A DNA stretch of 6,915 bases from Candidatus Gastranaerophilales bacterium (GTDB lineage Bacteria > Cyanobacteriota > Vampirovibrionia > Gastranaerophilales > Gastranaerophilaceae). The position numbers and the translations under genes are program-made. The number at the start of each line of letters is the position of its first letter. Positions within the stretch are counted from its first letter, which is position 1. The DNA lies in the NCBI GenBank assembly GCA_944324205.1, contig CALUVK010000080.1, forward strand, positions 1-6,915, read 5' to 3'. This document shows, in pieces, positions 1-5,110 of the stretch. Under the pieces are notes generated by a model, which made no database searches, had not been told where the DNA came from, and saw nothing but the letters and a program-made list of their open reading frames with translations.

Positions 1-275
1 ACTTTTGTTCTATCTTCATCTGATAAAATATTCAGATATGCATTTTTTATTTCTTCATCTGAATATTCAGGGGATGAAGTTTGTTTTATTTTTTCAAAAC
101 CAAAAATCCTGCTAATATCATCTTCTGTAACTTCTCCATTTTGAAAAGCTTTTTTAGTTTTTGTTATAAAAAGAGAAATTTCTTTATCTGTATCAAGATA
201 ATTATTGTTATTAGTATCAGAGGATTGTGCGAATTCTAATAATTTTCCTTTAAGTGTAGTTAAGTCAATTTTCAT
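1..275 (-). CDS. EF-hand-like acidic hypothetical protein, N-terminal 91 residues (3' end outside window)
   Basis: Open reading frame from ATG at 275 (minus) running off the left edge, 91 codons visible. The SD GGGAGA (288-283) lies 7 nt before the ATG, which fixes the start. There is no signal peptide or membrane segment, so a cytoplasmic protein is likely. The visible part is rich in Asp, Asn, Glu and Lys. Residues 20-32 read DTNNNNYLDTDKE, resembling a calcium-binding EF-hand loop (D20, N22, N24, D28), but the bidentate Glu falls at loop position 13 instead of 12, so it is imperfect. Residues 71-88 contain a second acidic stretch (SDEE, SDED). It lies downstream of the M16 gene on the same strand, but has its own promoter (339-367) and an SD-masking leader hairpin (278-332), suggesting independent control. 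I do not recognise the family; that it is a real gene is well supported, its function is not. Confidence 0.75.
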   Translation of the reverse strand, partial: MKIDLTTLKGKLLEFAQSSDTNNNNYLDTDKEISLFITKTKKAFQNGEVTEDDISRIFGFEKIKQTSSPEYSDEEIKNAYLNILSDEDRTK

Positions 276-277
276 CA

Positions 278-332
278 AATTATCTCCCGTGTTTACTTAT
301 ATATGTATAAAGTATTTTCACGGGAAATAATT
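278..332 (-). promoter_or_regulatory. 5'-leader hairpin masking the Shine-Dalgarno of the EF-hand-like gene
   Basis: In the minus-strand RNA, AAUUAUUUCCCGUG (332-319) pairs with CACGGGAGAUAAUU (291-278) over 14 base pairs with a single G-U wobble and a 27-nt AU-rich loop. The 3' arm contains the whole SD GGGAGA and ends two nt before the AUG at 275. The predicted transcription start (about 332) coincides with the foot of the stem, so the mRNA would begin with this hairpin. The one deviation from perfect complementarity is tolerated only in the minus-strand RNA (G-U; it would be A-C on the plus strand), which fits a function in this transcript. Translation gating by temperature, a ligand, a protein or an antisense RNA is inferred, as is possible 5'-end protection. 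Confidence 0.65.
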
Positions 333-338
333 GCCAGA

Positions 339-367
339 ATTTTACAAAAATTGTTACAAATAAGTAA
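339..367 (-). promoter_or_regulatory. Promoter of the EF-hand-like gene
   Basis: On the minus strand, -35 TTACTT (367-362) and -10 TAAAAT (344-339) are separated by exactly 17 bp. The expected start of transcription is near 331-333, at the base of the leader hairpin, about 57 nt before the ATG. Matches are moderate (TTACTT against TTGACA) in AT-rich DNA, so this is a plausible rather than a certain call. Confidence 0.45.
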
Positions 368-370
368 TAC

Positions 371-384
371 TTCTGTGTACAGAA
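371..384. promoter_or_regulatory. Perfect dyad TTCTGT-GT-ACAGAA, possible operator
   Basis: Two 6-bp arms around a 2-bp centre form a perfect inverted repeat, 3 bp upstream of the -35 box of the EF-hand-like gene and 21 bp beyond the M16 stop codon. Placement and size suit a dimeric regulator binding just upstream of RNA polymerase. No regulator is encoded nearby and I cannot name one; function is inferred. Confidence 0.3.
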
Positions 385-421
385 ATCACACAGGATGAAT
401 TTTGTTATTTAACCTGTGATT
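384..421 (-). terminator. Weak hairpin spanning the M16 stop codon
   Basis: In the M16 transcript, AAUCACAGG (421-413) can pair with CCUGUGUGAUU (394-384) as nine pairs with a two-nt bulge, and the UAA stop (407-405) sits in the loop. There is no uridine tract directly after it, so it is not a convincing intrinsic terminator. It may mark the mRNA 3' end or limit read-through into the next gene. Confidence 0.25.
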
Positions 422-2972
422 GGATAATATTATCATTGAAATATTTATTAGCAACACTAATAATATCAGAAGCTGTGACTTCATCAATCATTTTGGTATA
501 ATTATTTAAAAAATCATATCCAAGTCCGTAAGCTTCAAATGCTCCGATGTTAGCAGCTTTTTCTGAATTTGTTTCCATAGCTATTATAAAACTTCCTTTT
601 AATCTATCTTTTGCATCTTGAAGTTCAGTATCGGATACAAATTCGATTTTAAGCCTATTGATTTCATTTAATATCTTTTTTCTGGAATAATCCAAAGTAT
701 CGGGATTTGTTCCGATATAGGTTGTAAAAATTCCGCCAAGCATAAGTGGAGAATAGCTTGAACCTAATTGATAGGCTAAGCCGTCTTGTTCTCTAAGGTT
801 TCTGAATAATCTTGAACTCATTCCGGAGCCAAGCAGAGTATTTATAACTTTTAGGGTAACAAAATCTTTTTGATTTTTAACTCCGGCTGTTTGCCAACCC
901 ATAAAAAGCCATGCTGTTTGGAGGTCTTTTATTGTTTGAGAAGTTGTTTTAGGTGTTGTTAGTTTTGTTACACTGTAATTAGAAAAATTAACAGCAGCGT
1001 GTTTTTTATTTGGAATAATTGTGCCGAATGAACTAATCATTTTTTCGGTATCCACATTTCCATTAATTGAAACAATAATATTTTTTGCATCTAATATATC
1101 ATTGTAATATCTTAAAACATCTTCTCGTTGAATAGACGGTAATGTTTTTTCTAAAATCTTATTTGAATGTGAATATACGCTGTTTTCAAACATTATTGTT
1201 TTGTAATTTTCAAGAGCAATATTCATTGGTACATCCCGATTTTGTTTAATTTTAGCAAGAATTTCTGAACGTTTTTTTTCGAGTTCATAGTCATCAAATA
1301 TTGCATGATTGATTATTTCATCTAAAATATCAAGTGTTTTGTCAATTTGAGCAGTTGTTGTTTGAATATTAATAGTGAAAAAATCTTCTCCGCATGCCGG
1401 AGCTATTTGAATTCCGTTTTCGTCAAGAATTTGAGCAAGTTCCTGAGCAGAGTATTTTTTTGTGCCTTTTAATAATGTACTGGCGGCTAACGTTCCTTCT
1501 CCGGGAATTTCTTCCAGAAACTCGCCTCCCTTTGCAATAATGGTAATTGCTATAATGTCATTATTTTTATTTTCATTAATTAATAATGTTGAACCGTTAT
1601 CAATAGTGTATTTTGTAACTCCATTGTGTTCAGAAATTTTTTGTGCTGTATGTTGAATTTGAGCCTTAGTTTCGAGTTTTTCCATTGATTTTGGAAGAGC
1701 TATAGAAATAGCACTTTTATTTATACCTAAATATTTCTGAGCAGCAGATTTAACTTCTTCTGCGCTGACTTTTTGTATGCCATCTACATAATTGTCATAC
1801 AGTTCTGAACTGTTTGTAAGTGTCATTATGTATCCAAGTTCGGATGAAATATTAGATGTAGATTCACGTGAATAATAGGTATTTTGAATTATCATATTTT
1901 TAGCACGTTGTAGTTCTTCATCCGTAATGCCATATTTTTGAATGTATGAGATTTCTTCAAAAATCGCTTTTTCTAATTTTTCAAGACTTGAAGGGATAAA
2001 ATTTGCAGTAATATAAAAAATCCCATCGTCTCTAAAACCGCCAGATGAAGCTGAAATAGAATATGCAAGCCCTTTTTGTTCTTTTATATTTCTGTATAAT
2101 TTAGAAGATTTGCCCCCGCCGAGGACTTCAGATAAAACATCTAACGCTAATATATCCTTATCAGAGATATTAACTCCTCTAAAACCAATCATCATATAGC
2201 CAGAAGCGGTATCTGTATATTCAATTTTTCGTTTTTGAACTTGAATTTGATTTTCTTTCTTAAAACGTTTTTTTACAGGTTTTTTATATTCCTGATTAAA
2301 ACATTGTTGGATTTTGTTTATTGCTTTTTGTGTGTCAACATCACCGATAACCAATGTTATCATATTTGAAGGTGTATAGTACTGGTTAAAATAATCCAGA
2401 ATTTCTTCTCGTCTTATTGTTCCAATAATATCAGCAGAACCGATTACTTTTCTTTTGTATGGGTGTGTTGTATACATCATGTCATTTAGATTGTCATAAA
2501 CTTGTTTAGATGGAGTATTTTCATCTTTTGCAATTTCTTCTAAAACAACTTTTCGTTCTTTTTCTAATTCTTTTCTCGGAATTTGGGGATGAAGAAGCAT
2601 GTCTGAATGGAGCTCCATAGCAGTATCAAAATATTCTGAAGGAATTGTTATATAGTAATGGGTAAAATCTTTGCTTGTTGCCGCATTAACAATCGCTCCT
2701 TTGGATTCTAATATTCTGTCAAATTCGCCTGTTGGATGCGCTTTTGTTCCTTTAAAAAAAAGATGTTCTAAAAAATGTGATACGCCGTTGTTCTTGTCGG
2801 TTTCATTAATGGATCCTGTTTTAATCCAAGTATCAATGGTAACAAGCGGGTTATTTTTTATTTCATATACAACGACAGTTTGTCCGTTAGGAAGTTTTTG
2901 TACCGTATAATCTCCTGCCCAAACAGTGCCGGCAAATATTAACATTACCAGTATAATTATTATTCTTTTCAT
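405..2972 (-). CDS. Exported two-repeat M16 (insulinase/PqqL-type) zinc metallopeptidase
   Basis: 855 residues. A signal peptide (residues 1-19, cleavage after V-W-A) with no lipobox cysteine predicts a soluble periplasmic protein. The inverted zinc motif HFLEH lies at 66-70 (H66 and H70 zinc ligands, E69 general base), with the distal ligand E146 in the helix KVVLEEI. An M16 C-domain follows at about 185-365, containing GKSSKLYRN and the substrate-binding Y304. A second, catalytically dead M16 unit covers about 450-850: the HxxEH position is lost (GEGTLAAST, 491-499), while the partner motif GMSSRLFRN...GLAY (717-734) is kept. Thus the active and inactive halves, often separate adjacent genes in bacteria, are fused here. 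The family clamps around and cleaves unfolded peptides; the substrate is unknown. Start chosen from the ATG with SD AAGGGGA (2984-2978) and an intact signal peptide. It follows the 143-residue membrane protein gene by 106 nt and may be co-transcribed with it. Confidence 0.95.
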   Translation of the reverse strand: MKRIIIILVMLIFAGTVWAGDYTVQKLPNGQTVVVYEIKNNPLVTIDTWIKTGSINETDKNNGVSHFLEHLFFKGTKAHPTGEFDRILESKGAIVNAATSKDFTHYYITIPSEYFDTAMELHSDMLLHPQIPRKELEKERKVVLEEIAKDENTPSKQVYDNLNDMMYTTHPYKRKVIGSADIIGTIRREEILDYFNQYYTPSNMITLVIGDVDTQKAINKIQQCFNQEYKKPVKKRFKKENQIQVQKRKIEYTDTASGYMMIGFRGVNISDKDILALDVLSEVLGGGKSSKLYRNIKEQKGLAYSISASSGGFRDDGIFYITANFIPSSLEKLEKAIFEEISYIQKYGITDEELQRAKNMIIQNTYYSRESTSNISSELGYIMTLTNSSELYDNYVDGIQKVSAEEVKSAAQKYLGINKSAISIALPKSMEKLETKAQIQHTAQKISEHNGVTKYTIDNGSTLLINENKNNDIIAITIIAKGGEFLEEIPGEGTLAASTLLKGTKKYSAQELAQILDENGIQIAPACGEDFFTINIQTTTAQIDKTLDILDEIINHAIFDDYELEKKRSEILAKIKQNRDVPMNIALENYKTIMFENSVYSHSNKILEKTLPSIQREDVLRYYNDILDAKNIIVSINGNVDTEKMISSFGTIIPNKKHAAVNFSNYSVTKLTTPKTTSQTIKDLQTAWLFMGWQTAGVKNQKDFVTLKVINTLLGSGMSSRLFRNLREQDGLAYQLGSSYSPLMLGGIFTTYIGTNPDTLDYSRKKILNEINRLKIEFVSDTELQDAKDRLKGSFIIAMETNSEKAANIGAFEAYGLGYDFLNNYTKMIDEVTASDIISVANKYFNDNIIQSQVK

Positions 2973-3078
2973 AAAAATCCCCTTATCTCTTTATCTAAAT
3001 ATATAATAATATACTCTGATAATAATTTCTACTATGGAGGAGGATTAAATATTTTGAGTTATGTGGTTGGGCTGGATA

Positions 3079-3510
3079 TTATTTTTTATATCGTGCTGGG
3101 GTATAAACATATTTATAAGTATTTTCAGAAGTATATTGAATAGGAACTTCAAAATCTTTCGGATTTATCTTTTTTTGCTCTGTTGTATTGTTTTCTTCAA
3201 TCTTAACTTCAAGTTTGGGTATGACGATATCGGATTTAGTTTTTGTAGATTTTGGAGAAATCTTTTCTGTTTGTTGCTCCGGTTTTGTATGTATCTTATG
3301 AAGTTCTGTTTTTGCAGGTATAGCAGATTTTTTTTCTTTAATCAAAGTTTCTTTTTCAGAAGTTTCAGGAATAATACTTTCTTTGTTTTGAAGTATTTTT
3401 TCTGTTTTGGGTAATGTTGTTGTTTTGTTTGTTTTTAAAAGAACCAGTGCAAATACAAGCGCTAAAATTGCTGCAAATAAAACTGTTAACCATACTTTTT
3501 TATTATTCAT
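3079..3510 (-). CDS. Single-pass membrane-anchored Lys/Glu/Pro/Thr-rich hypothetical protein
   Basis: 143 residues. MNNKK is followed by one hydrophobic segment (about 6-26), most likely an uncleaved N-terminal anchor with the rest outside the inner membrane. Residues 27-115 are low-complexity, rich in Lys, Glu, Thr and Pro with no cysteine, and look extended or disordered. The last stretch (118-143, from FEVPIQY to ARYKK) is more ordered-looking, with a cluster of tyrosines. I do not recognise the family; a spacer or tether protein is the most that can be said. Start: only one Met precedes the anchor, and an in-frame TGA (3519-3517) rules out an upstream start. No SD is visible and the -10 box is 8 nt from the ATG, so the mRNA is probably leaderless. 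It shares strand with, and lies 106 nt upstream of, the M16 gene. Confidence 0.75.
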   Translation of the reverse strand: MNNKKVWLTVLFAAILALVFALVLLKTNKTTTLPKTEKILQNKESIIPETSEKETLIKEKKSAIPAKTELHKIHTKPEQQTEKISPKSTKTKSDIVIPKLEVKIEENNTTEQKKINPKDFEVPIQYTSENTYKYVYTPARYKK

Positions 3511-3518
3511 ATAATTTC

Positions 3519-3547
3519 ATTTTATACTACAAAATTGTATTTGGCAA
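3519..3547 (-). promoter_or_regulatory. Promoter of the 143-residue membrane protein gene, leaderless type
   Basis: Minus strand -35 TTGCCA (3547-3542; four of six consensus bases), 17-bp spacer, -10 TAAAAT (3524-3519; five of six). The expected start of transcription, 3511-3513, is one to three nt before the ATG at 3510. This leaves no room for an SD, and none is present. Confidence 0.55.
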
Positions 3548-3572
3548 TAAAACATTAATATTTTGTGATATG

Positions 3573-3593
3573 TGTTATAATTAAACACGGAGG
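3573..3593 (+). promoter_or_regulatory. deoB extended -10 promoter and Shine-Dalgarno
   Basis: TATAAT (3576-3581) is preceded by TGT, giving an extended -10 (TGnTATAAT), which compensates for the lack of a recognisable -35. The SD GGAGG (3589-3593) lies 6 nt before the ATG at 3600. Transcription should start near 3588, so the leader would be very short and the SD would be at the 5' end. The -10 is only about 29 bp from the -35 of the divergent promoter, so the two polymerases may interfere. Confidence 0.55.
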
Positions 3594-3599
3594 AATATT

Positions 3600-4781
3600 A
3601 TGAAAAAACGGGCAATAATTATAGTTATAGATTCTATGGGTATTGGCGCGATGCCTGATTGCGAAGAATTTGGAGATACCAAAGAATGCAATACTCTGAA
3701 AAATGTGTGCGAATTTAATCACGGACTTGATGTTCCTGTTCTGGAAGCTATGGGAATCGGGAATATTCAGGATTTTAAGGGAATAAAAAAGACTGCAACT
3801 CCGATTGCACAATACGGAACTTTGGAAGAAAAATCAAAAGGGAAGGATACAACAACAGGACATTGGGAAATTGCTGGGCTTGTTTCTGAAAAACCTTTTG
3901 CGACATTTCCGGAAGGATTTTCAAAAGAATTGATTGATAAGTTTATTAAAGAAACCGGTTGCGGAGGTGTTTTAGCTAATATTCCCGCAAGCGGAACGGC
4001 AATTATTGAAAAACTTAATGACGAACATCATAAAACAAAATATCCTATTGTTTACACTTCTGCTGACAGTGTTTTCCAAATAGCACTTGATACTGATATG
4101 ATACCTTTAGAGACGTTATATAAATGGTGTGAAATTGCACGTCGTATTCTCGATGAAGGTAATTATAACGTAGCAAGAGTTATAGCGCGTCCTTATAAAG
4201 TCATTGATGGTAAACCGACTAGAATTTCCAAAGACAGACGTGATTATTCAATGCAGCCGCCAAAACCGACATTATTGGATAAAGTTAAAAATGCCGGCGC
4301 TAAAGTTATAGGTATAGGAAAAATAGAAGATATTTTTTCAAAGGCCGGAATTACCCATGCAATTCATACAGGTTCTAACAAAGAAGGACTTGAGCTTACT
4401 ATAAAAGCACTTAATGGAACCCTTGATTTGGAAAAAATAAAATATTCAGGGATAAATATTACGGACAATGACCGCGAAATAATATTTACTAATCTTGTTG
4501 ATACGGATATGCTTTTCGGACACAGAAATAATGCGGAAGGATACGGCAGGGCAATAGAAGAAATTGATGATTATCTGGAGAAAATTATTCCGCTAATTGG
4601 GGAAAACGATTTACTCATAATCACAGCAGACCATGGCTGCGATCCTACAGTTCCGGGTACGGATCATACAAGAGAAAAAGTTCCTGTCCTTTATTATTCT
4701 CCGGCGCTTGAACCAAAAGATTTAGGCGTAAACAAAGGGTTTGACACGATTGCGGAACGGGTTTCCGATTGGATATTTTAA
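3600..4781 (+). CDS. deoB: Phosphopentomutase
   Basis: 393 residues, the usual length for bacterial DeoB. It interconverts (deoxy)ribose 1-phosphate and 5-phosphate, linking nucleoside phosphorolysis to the pentose phosphate and deoxyribose-phosphate aldolase routes; cytosolic and Mn2+-dependent. It is an alkaline-phosphatase superfamily enzyme. Visible features are the N-terminal metal-binding DSMGIGAMPD (D11), the phospho-acceptor loop DTTTGHWE with T85 at the position phosphorylated in the Bacillus cereus enzyme, the cap domain at about 100-215, DTDMLFGHRN (D303, H308), ITADHGCDPT (D344, H345) and TDHTREKVP (H356). The spacings 303-308 and 345-356 match the B. cereus metal ligands. Start fixed by SD GGAGG six nt upstream and by family length. 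It is divergent from the membrane-protein gene and followed by the ferredoxin gene 71 nt on, with no clear terminator between; no other nucleoside-catabolism gene is visible. Confidence 0.97.
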   Translation: MKKRAIIIVIDSMGIGAMPDCEEFGDTKECNTLKNVCEFNHGLDVPVLEAMGIGNIQDFKGIKKTATPIAQYGTLEEKSKGKDTTTGHWEIAGLVSEKPFATFPEGFSKELIDKFIKETGCGGVLANIPASGTAIIEKLNDEHHKTKYPIVYTSADSVFQIALDTDMIPLETLYKWCEIARRILDEGNYNVARVIARPYKVIDGKPTRISKDRRDYSMQPPKPTLLDKVKNAGAKVIGIGKIEDIFSKAGITHAIHTGSNKEGLELTIKALNGTLDLEKIKYSGINITDNDREIIFTNLVDTDMLFGHRNNAEGYGRAIEEIDDYLEKIIPLIGENDLLIITADHGCDPTVPGTDHTREKVPVLYYSPALEPKDLGVNKGFDTIAERVSDWIF

Positions 4782-4798
4782 AAATTTAGTTTTAAGTG

Positions 4799-4828
4799 TA
4801 TAATATAAATGTTCAAAATCTTTTGAAC
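4799..4828 (+). promoter_or_regulatory. Ferredoxin promoter with dyad at the start site
   Basis: A perfect -10 TATAAT (4799-4804) predicts transcription from about 4811. Exactly there lies the perfect inverted repeat GTTCAAAA-TC-TTTTGAAC (4811-4828). As DNA it could be an operator blocking the start site; as RNA it could form a 7-bp hairpin with a 4-nt loop at the mRNA 5' end. No good -35 is seen at 16-18 bp. A regulator binding this site is inferred, not shown. Confidence 0.45.
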
Positions 4829-4838
4829 GTAAAATAAA

Positions 4839-4844
4839 AAGGAG
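4839..4844 (+). promoter_or_regulatory. Ribosome binding site that decides the ferredoxin start
   Basis: AAGGAG is followed by two in-frame ATGs in the string ATGAAAATG. Spacing to the first (4847) is only 2 nt, too close for normal initiation; spacing to the second (4853) is 8 nt. The second ATG is therefore preferred. Confidence 0.7.
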
Positions 4845-4852
4845 AAATGAAA

Positions 4853-5029
4853 ATGAACGTAACTATTGAAGATTCTTGTATCGGATGCGGCGCTTGTGAA
4901 TCAATATGCGACGCAGTTTTTCATGTAGAAGATAGAGCGGAAGTTAATCCCGCAGGTATTGCCGGAAACGAAGAATGCGTACAAGAAGCTGCAGGTGCTT
5001 GTCCTGTTTCAGCTATAATTGTTGAATAA
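4853..5029 (+). CDS. 4Fe-4S single-cluster ferredoxin
   Basis: 58 residues from the preferred ATG (60 from ATG 4847). A small soluble electron carrier. Cysteines C9, C12 and C15 (CIGCGAC) plus C50 in the CPVSAI motif form the ligand set of one [4Fe-4S] cluster. C19 and C42 match the positions of the extra cysteine pair that forms a disulfide in monocluster ferredoxins such as that of Thermotoga maritima. C19 is followed by Asp (ICDAVF) where many relatives have Pro. The protein is acidic, as is usual. It has its own -10 promoter with a dyad, and a strong terminator follows, so it can be a monocistronic transcript. The partner oxidoreductase cannot be told from the context, and deoB next door has no known need for it. 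Confidence 0.93.
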   Translation: MNVTIEDSCIGCGACESICDAVFHVEDRAEVNPAGIAGNEECVQEAAGACPVSAIIVE

Positions 5030-5044
5030 TTGAATAAACTAATT

Positions 5045-5081
5045 AAAGGGGCCAAAGCTATTTTAGCTTTGGCCCCTTTTT
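5045..5081 (+). terminator. Strong intrinsic terminator after the ferredoxin gene
   Basis: A perfect 16-bp stem (5045-5060 with 5064-5079, core GGGGCCAAAGC/GCTTTGGCCCC) with a 3-nt loop, running into a T tract (5077-5081) and more T-rich DNA. It starts 16 nt after the ferredoxin stop. On the opposite strand it is followed by TTTAATTAG, a weaker signal. Confidence 0.93.
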
Positions 5082-5104
5082 ACCTTTATTTTTTCATGTA
5101 TAAT
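5077..5104 (+). promoter_or_regulatory. tolC-like gene promoter, leaderless type
   Basis: A perfect -10 TATAAT (5099-5104) ends 6 nt before the ATG at 5111, so transcription should begin at or next to the A of the start codon. The -35 region (about TTTTTA, 5077-5082, 16-bp spacing) is poor and overlaps the T tract of the preceding terminator. No SD exists between the -10 and the ATG. Confidence 0.5.
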
Positions 5105-5110
5105 TAATTT

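Noticed and set aside
1462..2910. Two short plus-strand ORFs (1462-1656 and 2671-2910) inside the M16 gene
   Set aside because: Both are antisense shadows of a well-supported coding region.
3061..3414. 117-codon plus-strand ORF rich in Phe, Cys and Arg
   Set aside because: Antisense shadow of the Lys/Glu-rich membrane-protein gene; Phe and Leu runs arise from antisense AAA/GAA codons, and no homologous features are seen.
4847..4852. First ATG (4847) as the ferredoxin start
   Set aside because: It is only 2 nt from the AAGGAG; the ATG at 4853 has the normal 8-nt spacing, and the two extra residues are outside the ferredoxin fold.
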